Positions 9,898 to 24,409 of a stretch of 64,000 nucleotides of DNA are shown in pieces. The DNA comes from Haematococcus lacustris (lineage: Eukaryota; Chlorophyta; Chlorophyceae; Chlamydomonadales; Haematococcaceae). Both the position numbers and the translations under genes were made by a program. Position 1 is the first letter of the stretch. Each line of letters opens with the position of its first letter. Under the pieces are notes generated by a model that was not told the DNA's origin, made no database searches, and worked only from the letters and a program-made list of their open reading frames with translations. The stretch spans positions 13,108,160 through 13,172,159 of the forward strand of contig JASKMD010000008.1 in assembly GCA_030144725.1 (NCBI GenBank), read 5' to 3'.

Positions 9898-10255
9898 GGG
9901 CAAGGGCCAGTGTGATAAGTGAGACTTACTAATTACTAAGCTTCTGAAGGTTCATGGGTGCGGCCGATGTCACTAGCCATGCCTGCTCGTTGTCGTCGCC
10001 TGGCTATGGCAATCACCGCCATGCTCGTCTGGCTAATTCCTTTCCTCCACGGTGGGAGCACACCACCAGGGTCGCCGTCAGCGTGCAAGCTCACAAAGGG
10101 CACAACAACCCATATGCGTCCTGCCCACCGTGGTCTCTCACCAGCCAATTTCAACGCAGCGGTTGCACGCAAATGCCTGAGCTGCTACTGACATTGCCAC
10201 TTAAGCTCAGTGCGAAATGTTGGCTGTACCACGACATGCCATCAACCTTGCATCG
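9898..10255 (+). repeat. Dispersed repeat copy upstream of glycoprotein gene
   Basis: 9945-10255 matches 36109-35806 (opposite strand) closely up to the shared edge CATCAACCTTGCA. 9898-9945 matches 37345-37400 in inverted orientation. These are pieces of one mobile family. The right edge abuts the first recognised exon of the next gene, so its promoter or first exon may lie in or beyond repeat DNA. Confidence 0.7.
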
Positions 10256-10273
10256 CAGCTGTGACTGTCGCAG

Positions 10274-13153
10274 GCGCATCTGCGCAACCCACCATGATGC
10301 CCGCGCCTTCGCCTCCCATCCTAGCACCTCGGCCTCCTGCCCCATTGCTGTCCAGCCCGCCCCCTCAGCCATCCAATGCGATGGGAACCCCGCTTTTCAT
10401 AACTTTCTACGGCCTGGACCTTTGGTCACTACTGACCAGCTGGGGCTCACGCATCCAAGCTCTGCTCGAGGCACAGCAGTCACCCAGCCTGGGCCTGCAA
10501 AGCCTCTCTGCCCCAGGCATGTGCGCCTCCCAGCTGCTGGCCCTCAACACCACCGCTCTGCTCAACACCTCGCTCACGGCCCAGCAGCTGATGCCGGGAC
10601 TGGGCTACTTTGCGAACGATGTAAGTGGTCGTGATCGCCCTGCTCCTAGCCCCATTGCTTCCCATGCTTGGGTTCCCAGGTTGCACCGCAGTCCACCGCT
10701 TGGCCTGCAACAGCTCGAACTCTAGCTTGCCCCTGTGCTTGCAGGTGGCCCAGCTGCTGCGTGACTACCTGCAGGACAGCAGCATCACGGTGCAGGTGAC
10801 AGACTTCTGCGCCGGCAACCGCACTGCTGCCTCCTTCACTGCCAACAGGACCATAGTCAACGGCCCCTGGCCCACACTGCGCGTCACCATCAACCTGCTC
10901 ACCACTGACCCTGACAGGTGGGGTGTAGTACTCACTGAGCTGGGCCCGTACCCAGGGAGGCAGACTGGCCTCACCCCGACCTCTTGGCCCCTGGCCCCTG
11001 GCCTTGGTGGATATGAACACATGACACATGGCACACACCCAAGGAGCATCACCCTGCAGCTCACCCACCTACCCTCAGTTGCTGCCATGGCATCAGCCAT
11101 GTCATGCGCCAGAGTTCCCTGCTTTGAGTCCAGGTCGTGCCCAAGTGCCTGCAGGCTGTCCTCCCCTCTTGGCCCGCTGAGGCAGCTGCCAGTGAACTGG
11201 TGAGTGGCAGCACTGGTGGCCTGACCTGTGAGCCTGTCTCCTGATGAGGGTGCCAGGCTTATGACGAGTCAGGCACCCTATGATGTTGGCCCTCCTGGCT
11301 GTGCTGCTTGCCTGCAGCCGCGGCGCCCTGACGACCAGGGACTCACTGGGCTTCTTCACCCTCTATGGCATGCCCTTCCACCGCTGCCAGGCCTCACTGC
11401 TGCCCAGCTCCCCGCCCCCCTCACCCTCACCCCCCCAGCCCTCCCCACCTCCCTCACCCTCACCCCCAGCGCCCCCCACGTGAGTCAAGCCCTGCCTTTG
11501 CGCTGTTGCTGCAGCTGTAGTGCCCTCACCCCTGGTCTGATTGCTGCCACCCACTCCAGTGATGGGCTGTGTCACACGCACTGTATCACCAGTGTGGTGC
11601 TGCCAAGCACCGTGTACACAACCCTGGTCAGGCCATGCACATCACTTACCATGATGGCAACGCGCTTCATGCAAGAGTGCAGCCAAGCACCACCACAGGT
11701 CAAAGCTTCCAATGAGCTTGCCGACCCCACTGCAACATATGCCGCTGGTGGCAGTGCAGCGCAGCATCATGCCTGGCACTGTGCACTGATGCAGGCCAGC
11801 GCCTGCGCCCCCTAGCCCCCAGCCCCCTCCTGCCCCACCCTCACCCCCTGCACCAACACCTCCCAGCCCCAGTCCAAGGCCCCCCCCTCCCAGCCCCTCA
11901 CCCCCACGCCCACCCCAGCCCCCCCCCTCTCCCCCGCTGCCGCCCATCAACTCCCAGCTGCTGGCCCCCCCGGTGAGTGAGCCCAGCTGGCAGCCTGCAG
12001 CAGACCCAGCCTGACCAGACACCCTCACACACACACCATCAATAGCATGTGCATGTAACAAAGTTGCCATGCGTAGACATGGAAGGAAAGTAGGTTGGTG
12101 TACCAGGCAATTTCTTCAGACTGCACACTTGCTGCCATAATGATGGGCATGTTGCTGCCTTGCTTCCAGATGCCACCCCCTCCCCTGACAGACGCATGTC
12201 TCGGCCCCACTGCAGTCACGCTCCCAGCACCTGGTGGGTGGCTGCATCACCTGGTGGCTGCATCACCTTGCCCAGCTTACTAAGCCACTTCCACCACCTT
12301 GACCAGTCCAGGCTGTGTGGGGCTGTGTGCTGTGCAGGACAAAGCGTTTACGTGTCTGGCCCATTCCCAGTGACCGGCAAGATTTTTAACGGTGCTGTAC
12401 CAGCCGTACTCTTTGGCCCTATCACAGGCAATGGCAAAAACATCACCTTCTCCACCTGCTTTGAAGGTGCTGTGTGCCGCCTGGTCAGCTCAGCCTGTTC
12501 AGGGTGCTGTCTGCTGTGTGCAGCTCACGCCTGGTGCTACGTCACCTGATGCGCCCAGTAGCGCTGCAATGCTTGCGCCCAGTGGCAACAGCTCCTGTGG
12601 AAACCGTGTTGTTGGCCTCAGGGAACGCTGTCTGGGACTCTTATATGGTCTTGTTTCAGACTGATGATACCTTCAGTCTTGCTTTCTGTGGTGGCCTAAG
12701 TTTAGCAGCGGTGGGTGCATTGTGGTGGCACATGTAGCAACCCGGTGGGTCTCCCTACCCTCTGCCTTGCCTCTGCCCTTTGGGATTGTGTTAGTAGCAG
12801 GTATCATTGCTCTTCCTAGGTGTATCTCCCTCCCAGCTGGGCCCCCTGTCCTCGCACTTGCTGTTGAAGCCCATGACTGAGTTCGCTGTAGTGATGACGG
12901 CAGAGGCGCAGGGCTGAGCATGCAATGCTGCACCACCCTGCTCTTGCCATCCTGCCCTTGCCATTCAGGGCCCCACCACCCTGACTGCTAGGATCTAATG
13001 ATGCTGGTACTCCGATGCTTGCTTGCCCGCTTGGCTGTGCAGGTGGGTGTTAACAACAACAGCGAAGACGACAGCGTTTTCCCTGTTTGCCAGTTTGGCC
13101 CAGGACTGTCCACCTTCACCAGGACTCTGACCTCTGGGACGAAGTATTGGCTG
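10274..13153 (+). CDS. Pro/Ser-rich extracellular-matrix glycoprotein (pherophorin-like architecture)
   Basis: Exons that join in frame are 10274-10620, 10745-10917, 11318-11479, 11816-11972, 12170-12233, 12338-12466, 12622-12710 and 13043-13153. An N-terminal globular part (FYGLDLWSLLTSW, DFCAGNRTAASFTANRT, several N-x-S/T sites) is followed by a long hinge of SPPP/PSPSPP repeats (11400-11970). The C-terminal beta-sandwich-like domain has the pattern ITFSTCFEG, WDSYMVLFQTDD, CGGLSLAAVGVNNNSEDDS, LTSGTKYWL, resembling pre-peptidase C-terminal-type domains. A Hyp-rich rod between globular domains is typical of volvocine cell-wall proteins; true pherophorin-domain membership is not shown. The signal-peptide exon was not found. 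A possible last exon is 13657-13752. Confidence 0.6.
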
Positions 13154-13759
13154 GTGAGCAGCCTCTGCCTGCAGTGTGCTGTGTGCTGCTACACGCTGCG
13201 CAGCCATAGGGGTGGTTGCTGGCAAGGCAGCAGCCTGCAGTGGGTGGTGAGCAACACAATGGCAGGGGTAGGGAGCCTCACAAAAGCTGCCACATGCAGC
13301 CCAACCAGTCATCATGGGCCAGGCATGCCTGGGGCTGTTCAGGCCACGGCTGGTTGCTAAGGCTTTTGGTGCCCCACCGCCATTGCCTGATCTCACAAGG
13401 GCTGCCAGCCACTGCAGTATGGCTACTGTAACAACATGCATCTATGCCTGGTGGGCTGCCTCACAGGGCTGGGGTTTGTGCACAGCTAAGCTGACTCTGC
13501 TGCTGTGGTGTGCATGCCACCTAGCCGCATTATGCTGCGCTGCCTGCCTGGCTTCCTGCTACTCACCTGCTTGTGCTTGCCTGACTGCAGTTTATGGCTG
13601 AATACAATCAGGCTGCATTATCCAACTCAACAGTATTGGTGACATCTTCTCCCTAGCTCATCATCCTGGTGGCTGTGCGCCGATCCCCACGAACCCTGGT
13701 GTGCTGCTGCCAACAATGCATGTGGTGTTGCATCATAGCCTGTGCATGCTGACCAGGGT

Positions 13760-14300
13760 GGAAAGGGTGCACATCAGGTGATGTGATCTCCCTTGCAAAA
13801 GCAGTAGAGCAGGGATTAGCAGAAGTGTAGCAGAGTATGTAGCGCAGTATGTAGTGCAGATATTAGCAGAAGACTGGGGGACATCTCGGCTGAGGCCACT
13901 GCACTGGGGTAAGCAGTAGAGCATTACAACCAGCCTTGCACAGCTGTTGTTTATAATGAGCCTTGCATTGGGCACTAGAGCCGTTTTGCACTGCTTGCCT
14001 CAGCACTGGTAGCGTGGCTGCCCAGCTCCTGTGGTATTGGGCTGTCACCATGTTGAGCACACAGGGCACCTCACTGCAGAGGCTGCCATGGCGTACCCTG
14101 GCTGCTCACCTGGCCGCAGATGTCGAGCACCCCATGGCAGGGAACACAACCTAGAAGCTGCCATGTCGTCACTTGGCCGCAGATGTCGAGCAGCTGTGGG
14201 CCAGCCTCACCCCAGTCAGTCAGTGATGTAAACTCAGTGGTGGGCCTGCATAGCGGTAACAGCGGTGACAGCATTCAGAGCTGGTACCTGGGGCTGCAGT
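13760..14300. other. No gene recognised
   Basis: Intergenic or 3' DNA with small local duplications: GCAGTA/TAGTGCAG near 13830-13870 and a GCAGATGTCGAGCA repeat near 14114 and 14180. No conserved frame was found. Confidence 0.4.
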
Positions 14301-14312
14301 GTGGATGTTTAG

Positions 14313-14694
14313 GTGGGGCTCATAATCAGTAGATCATGGAATGCATTTGAGGACAACCATGATGCACAGCAGCGACAATCAGGGAGCGCACGAGCGACCA
14401 GACTAGGAAAGCGACCATCAATGCTTGCGAAGGACAGTGAAGTTCAGGGAGCAGTAGATGGTGCGCTGGCCGTGCAGCACGGTGCCAAGTCGCGAGAGTG
14501 AGAGTCGTGAGAGTGAAGATAGTGCGCTACTACAGAGCGCGATGAAGGGCAAGAAGCGCAAGGGCGCGGATGGGCCCAAACAGCCCAAACCCAAGCAGCC
14601 CAAGCAGCCGAAACCCAAGGGCAAGCATCCGAACTGGGTCCTCCTCCGCCTCGGGACACCTGTACTGGATAAGAGTACTCGGATACGAACTTAG
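14313..14694 (+). pseudogene. Lys/Pro-rich fragment shared with Fanzor/TnpB-like locus
   Basis: The segment around 14480-14665 matches 53960-53680 (minus strand) at about 80% identity. Both encode SESRESE-type acidic/basic sequence, then MKGKKRKGA(D/N)GPK with K-Q-P-K repeats, then a (N)WVLLRLGTPVLD-like stretch at the nucleotide level. At 53 kb this lies upstream of a RuvC-like ORF on the same strand, so here it is probably the upstream part of another broken copy. No RuvC portion follows. Confidence 0.45.
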
Positions 14695-14815
14695 CGCGAT
14701 ATCGCGCAATATATCGAATGTAGCGTGCGTGCGTGTTCCTTTGCAGAGGCCGTAATACGTTGAAAACAACATCGTGGCCCACTTCAGGCTGAGGGTCAGG
14801 TGTCCGCAACTAACA

Positions 14816-15115
14816 AAAAATGACAGGCAATGACAGTAAACCGACCCCTGGTAATCAAAACGACGCCGCGTCTCAGCCACGTGGTTTCTATTTATGTTTC
14901 GCACATCCCTGGATAGAGGACTCTGTCAGCTATGCGGTACAACATGTATTACTAAATATTGTGCAGTGTGCTGAGTGCTATGGCGGCTCAAACCTTGACA
15001 TTCAGATTCATGCATTGTTTGCTCATGCGGGCCTCGCCGCGAGAGACCGCCGCGACCGACGTGGCTCAGTATCTCCTGCAAACTGTCAGGGACAGTCGCC
15101 GCAGTCAAAGCGATT
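14816..15115 (+). repeat. Dispersed repeat with conserved ORF, copy 2
   Basis: This is the inverted partner of 9341-9625. The plus-strand frame (MTGNDSKPTPGNQNDAASQ onward) keeps the same residues as copy 1 despite many silent-looking changes. It starts at a CAGTAAACCGACCCCTGGT terminus that is also found at 36155-36173. Confidence 0.7.
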
Positions 15116-15589
15116 CAAATGGCATTCAAAACCGATGTAACCGCGCCACTCCACACACGCACAGAAATATACAAGGCTGCTGCATTGCTTGACCGCTTCG
15201 TGAGCAATACTGTGGGCCTGGCCACTCTGCAATGCCTCACAAGGTGTGTAGGCCATTTCTCTGTTACCTTGCTCGACATGTTGGGTCCGATCCCTCCCGC
15301 CCGCCCCCCCCTTGCGTGTCCAGCTCGTGTCCAGCTCCGATGTGGCCCCTTGCTGCTCAGCTGGAGGGTTGAGCATGCCAGGGGATGCACTAGCACCAGC
15401 TGCCAGCTGCTGCCAGGGGGGGGCAGCAGGAGGGGTGGGCAGCCCAGGGGCGGCGCCAGCACCAGCTGCCAGCGATAGCCTCAGCCTTCCTTGCTGTGGC
15501 TATCAACTGTGTAGATAAGCAGCCCTAGGTGATTTCACGAGTGCTTTAAGATGAGCATGCTGCCGGCTGTGACCCATGGGTATAAAGGA

Positions 15590-15865
15590 GGGCTGGGAGG
15601 GGGTGGTAGGGGTGGGGAGGGGGTGGGAAGGGGTGGGAGGGGGGTGGCGGGGGTGGGCGGGGCTGGGAGGGAGTGGGAGGGGCTGGGAGGGGCTGGGAGG
15701 GGCTGGGAAAGGGTAGGAAGGGTTGGCGGGGCAGTAAGGGGGCTGGGAGGGGCTGGGAGGGGTTGGGAAGGGGTGGCGGGGCAGTAAGGGGGCTGGGAGG
15801 GGGCGGGAGGGGGTGGGAGGCTGGGAGGTGGTGGGGCTGCAAGGGGGTGCGGTCGGAGTAGGTTG
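15590..15865 (+). repeat. G-rich minisatellite (GGGTGGGAG/GGGCTGGGAG)
   Basis: About 270 bp of 10-bp-like units such as GGGGCTGGGAG and GGGTGGGAG, with a ~50-bp higher-order duplication around GGCGGGGCAGTAAGGGGG (15735 and 15775). The plus strand has dense runs of three or more G and should form G-quadruplexes. ORFs here are artefacts. Confidence 0.85.
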
Positions 15866-15869
15866 TTGG

Positions 15870-16300
15870 GTCACGGCAAAGGGTGAGGAGGCCGGCCTAA
15901 TTGATGGATTGCCGTGCTTTCTTTTCCAGCAGCTGTGTCGTTGAGTAATGAACAAAGTGATAACGCGAAATTCTAATAACTCAGAGTGGTCAGCTCACAA
16001 CATGCCGATTTGTGCAAGGGGGTCCCTTTTTCTGTGTAGCTGGCTAGAGAGACCCCTATCCAATCGCACCTCGTTGCAATGTTGCGTTATTTCTTGCCCA
16101 ACGACGGTCTTCCGACGCCGCCTGCACCAATGAAAGGCTCGTGGAGCAAGCCTGGCGGGCTGAAATGAGATTGTACTTCTGGCTCGATAGCACGCGCAGC
16201 TCCATCACTGATGCCGCTACATACCACTAGAACAATCGGTTGTGAGCAGCTGAGGTGTGTCCGCGATCGCTTGCGCCGGCATGGCCTCACTTGCAAGAGC
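15870..16300. other. No gene recognised
   Basis: Lower-GC intergenic DNA without a conserved frame or clear repeat. Confidence 0.4.
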
Positions 16301-16309
16301 TAACACGCC

Positions 16310-16435
16310 GCTTGCTAGTAGCTGCGCAATCACTCGCAGCTGCCAATGCGATAAACGCTATCGAAAACGGTGCAGTATTGAGTGAGTATTTGCATGAAGA
16401 TTACCAACCCCATGTTGGGAGCGCCTGACTGAGGG
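16310..16435 (+). repeat. Dispersed repeat fragment (GATAAACGCTATCGAAAACG family)
   Basis: This aligns with 37245-37360 (same strand) and about 56035-55965 (inverted). The shared blocks are CGATAAACGCTATCGAAAAC, AGTATTGAG, and TTACCAACCCCATGTTGGG followed by AGCGCCTGA. It is a fragment of the family seen at 9.9 and 36 kb. Confidence 0.65.
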
Positions 16436-16604
16436 TCGGCATCCACCACAAGCAGCGCAAGCTAGCTTCCCTTGTGGTCTTGATGCTGCTGGTCAATGAT
16501 GCTAAGTGCATGGTGGGGCCTCCCACCCCCAGCTTCCATCCTGTCCCTCCCCCTCCCTCGGTGCAGCCTCCTCCAGCCCAGGGTGCAGCCCCCCTGGACC
16601 CTCT

Positions 16605-16732
16605 CCCTAGGTTTCCTGGCCTTCGCAAACGGGTTGGGGTAGTGAATCAGGTATTGGTACCGGCTGTAGGTCGCAGTTACCCAGTTCGGACAACAGATAA
16701 AGCTTCCCCTGCCCATAAGAGTAGGGGAATGC
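16605..16732 (+). repeat. ~130-bp repeat shared with delta-tubulin intron
   Basis: This matches 52790-52925 in inverted orientation at about 90% identity. At 53 kb it lies just downstream of the Fanzor/TnpB-like ORF, so it may be the 3' end of that element. On the opposite strand both copies keep a short frame starting MGRGSFICCPNWVT. Confidence 0.65.
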
Positions 16733-16941
16733 TGCTGTGGCCAGCTCCCGTGCCTTTTGTTACCTTATTGCCTGTTACCTTACTTTGCTATTTGGTGTTA
16801 CCTTGTTACCCGTGTAGCCAGCTCCCGTGCTACTGTTGTTACCTTTTCCTCACACGGTTGCTGCATGGCATGGACGTGGCATCCTTTGCCACGTGACGTA
16901 CACGACACGTCTACGTAAGCCACAGTGAGCAGCATCAGCCA

Positions 16942-18162
16942 ATGTCGCCTGCGCCTGCGCCTGCTTACCCAGAAATTCCTGGCTCGTCGGCGCAAAACCC
17001 ACCGAGTGCGCCACAGCAGCAATTGCCGCCGGGAACGTATCCCCCCATCTTGCCAGACCAGCGCAACGAGCCCGGCATCGTTCCAGGGAAAGCCGAGGGC
17101 AAGGTGAGAGCTCGGCTGTCATGACGTAGCCGACGCCGATGTCAAGACCAGCACCCGACGCGCCAGTGTGTAGAAAGCCGCAGAACTGCTACGCGACACT
17201 GCCCTGTACTCCAGCCGCGCCACCCACATCCCGCCCTCGCTCCCCCTCGCTCCCCCGCTTTCAACTTGGTTCCCTCGGCTCGTCGACCTTCTTGTGCATC
17301 CAGGCGCCGTACGACAACAACCCTTCTGGGCCAGATGCCTATATTGAGTCCATGCCTGGCCAGGCGCCCAACATGCAGAACCCAAGCCAGTATTATGGCC
17401 AGGCAACGCCCAGCCAGCCTGGTGCCCATACCATCACCATGGGCCACCCCACATCCGCTCCCCCGCTGCAAGTCATGGGGTTCCCTGCGCTGTTGGTGGA
17501 CGCAAACATGAGCCCTGAAGGTGCGCCAAGCCGCTTTCTCCTTGGCAACACCTGCTGTGCTGCAGCTTGCATGTTGAGCAGTCGTTGCCTTGGCAGCAGC
17601 TGGTATGACTCCACTGAGCCCTTAGTGTGCTGACCCATATGACACTAGGTGTGCTGCCCACCTCTCCCTTCCTGCTGCAGCATAACCACCTTAGTGGAGC
17701 TGCCAGGCTGTGTCCCTGCAAGGAGCATGTGCCCCTGGGCCTGGATGTGGCTGCAGATGCTGTGAAGGAGCAGCGGGGCATGTTTTGTGGGACGCTGACG
17801 CTGTTCCTGGGCATGTGTTTCCCCTTCCTGTGGCTCATTGGTGGCTGCTTGCCCTTCTGCGTGCCGCGCAGCGCCCGTGTGAGGTGCGGGCAGCAGGGGC
17901 GCAGCAGGGGTGGCTGTGGAGGGCAAGGAGGCAGCAGGGGTAGCCGATGAGGGCAAGGGGGCAGCGGGGGCGGCTGAGGAGGGCAGGCTGAGCTGCAGCC
18001 TGGCAGCCTGACGTGGTTCTGTGGTGTCCCATGGCCTGTCCCTCTCCCCATGTGCGTCGCTACCTGCACTGCAGGAGCATTGGGCTGGCAAACAGCATCG
18101 CCTTCCTGGTCACCGCCCTGCTGGTCATCCTGCTGCCCGTATTGTTTGGGCGGCGGCGGTGA
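16942..18162 (+). CDS. Small proline-rich protein with two C-terminal membrane helices
   Basis: Four exons close in phase: 16942-17103, 17304-17520, 17757-17883 and 18075-18162, giving 197 residues. The first ~120 residues are disordered, rich in Pro, Gln, Ala and Met (YPEIPGSS, QYYGQATPSQPGA). Two hydrophobic segments follow, GTLTLFLGMCFPFLWLIGG and SIAFLVTALLVILLPVLFG, separated by a short basic loop, and the protein ends GRRR. The layout resembles small plant proteins with a Pro-rich tail and a hairpin of helices, such as RPL18A-like membrane proteins, but similarity is not strong enough to name it. The start follows a GCAGCATCAGCCA leader. Confidence 0.6.
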
Positions 18163-18344
18163 ACGGCACATCCTACACTGGGCCCAAGAGGCTGGCTATG
18201 CTTCTGGGGAGTGCAGGAGAGGGGGCTGAGCAGGCTGTGGAGAGGGAGGAGGAGGCTGGGTCTGGTCCGAGTAGCAAGCTTGAAGCTGTGGTGCAGGGGG
18301 AACTGTGGCCAGGTGCTTGGTCTTGCTGTGCCTGGTCTTGGCCT

Positions 18345-18420
18345 CGGCTGACCTATCTGGCTCATCTGCCTTATCTGGCTCATTTGCCTTATCTGGTTTA
18401 TCTGGCTTATCTGGCCGGTG
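18345..18420 (+). repeat. TTATCTGGCTCATCTGCC short tandem repeats
   Basis: Six to seven imperfect units of TTATCTGG(C/T)T(C/T)A lie downstream of the preceding gene, perhaps in its 3' UTR. Confidence 0.6.
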
Positions 18421-18559
18421 TGCTTGGCCAGGGTGTTTGGTGTGACCTGAAGTCGTGTATTGGGCGAGGGGGGGGTTGGGGGAAGAAGTTGAAGTGTCGG
18501 GTTAGAGCATCCCGGCATTGTTGAGCTGCTGGCACCCTTCACTGGCAGGGCTGTGATGG

Positions 18560-19820
18560 GGCTGCGTAGCAGCATGGCAGAGATCCTGCTAGCCTGCTTA
18601 CCCACCAGCTGGTCCTGGCAGTAGAAGGCATGGGGCCGCTGTTGTAGGCGTTGCGGTGGGAGTGGGCACATTGCACATTGTGTTGAACTGCACCATGGTT
18701 CTGTAGTGAGACCTGCATTCATGCACAAACACAAGGAGGGGCCCTTGGAGTCGCATGTGGGAATGCGTGGCTCCATGGCCCCCTGCAGTTGAGTTTGTGG
18801 GCGTCGGTGCCGGTTGGAAATCAACGCGACCCTTGTCGCATCCATACGGATATACATGTACACAGACATGACGGTGGCACTAACAACGGTGGCGGTAGAT
18901 TACAGCTCGTCGTCGCATGCACCACAGCTGTATTAATACCCCTTTTCTGCCCTACAGGGATGAACTTCTCAGCATCAGTTGTCCAACATACAAGATCTGC
19001 AGTACATACAACTATACTGCACATCATGTTTCAATCATCCGCAGACAGAAGCTTTTAGTGGGCTCTACTCACTTAAGGCTGTAAATGGTTGCAATTACGC
19101 GGGTCGCGGAGATGCGGGTCATCGGTGATATGGTTCACACATGAGTGTGATGTTGCAAATGCTGGACCGATCGAGGTATCTTCTGCAAGTGTTGTCCATA
19201 CACGCTGTGCAAGGTGGTAACCCCCTAAGAATACATACTGTGCTTAGGTCATTCACTAGCCGTTCAGCCAGAGGGTGTTGGTGGATTCTGCTCATCTCAT
19301 ATAAGCCAATGCTTTGACGCTGCTTATTCCCATGCTGGGCATTATAACCATGCACCAGGTGCACTCCGGTCACGACGCGGGGCCGACGCGGGACATACCT
19401 TAAACCTAAATTTGGATCTCACACTTACGAAATGTGTCATGCCGACCAAGTCTACATGCTCATTTGGGCGTCGGGCTGTGGCACGAAGCCGGACTTACAT
19501 TGGAAACCGGTGTCTGGCGAACCCCACCGGTCGCTGGGAGCCGAGTTTTGGCCATTCACAGCAATGACAGGGAGCATAGGGATATGGCTGCACTCTGCCG
19601 TAAGCCTCGTTTGGCGAAGTCCAGCCAGCCCAGCCCAGCCCATTCCAGCCTAGCCCATCCCCACAGTCCCACAACAGACTTGCAGCCAAACCACTCTTTT
19701 CCAGAGTAATTCCCAGAGTCTATACACGCACTGAGCATACCACTGGGACACAAGGGGTTGTGACGTCAATCAGGAACATTGTGACGTCAAGCACCAACAT
19801 TTGCAAGGGCACCTCTCACA
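18560..19820. other. No gene recognised
   Basis: About 1.2 kb with no convincing frame. A CCAGCCCAGCCCAGCCC run near 19620-19650 is the only simple repeat. Confidence 0.4.
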
Positions 19821-19831
19821 GAAACACCCCT

Positions 19832-24153
<4,322 letters not shown>

Positions 24154-24409
24154 ATACACCCAGCAGCTGGCTGCACAGGAGGCCCGCTGCACACCCGCAC
24201 ATCCAGAGTGTGTGACAGGCACAGCTTGCATGGCTCCGCGCTCACTTTCAGCGCCTTCATCCCTACTCCTAGCCCTGACTGCATCTTCAGAAGCAGACTT
24301 TGCAAACTGAGGGGTTGTTGGACAGGGATTGGTAATGAGGGAGGGGGACGGCTGGTCATTTATCTTTGCGTCCATTCCATATACGGTTGGTCTTGAGTCA
24401 TAGCAGGTC

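Noticed and set aside
10274..13153. Naming the glycoprotein a true pherophorin
   Set aside because: Architecture fits, but the Cys pattern of the pherophorin domain was not identified with confidence.
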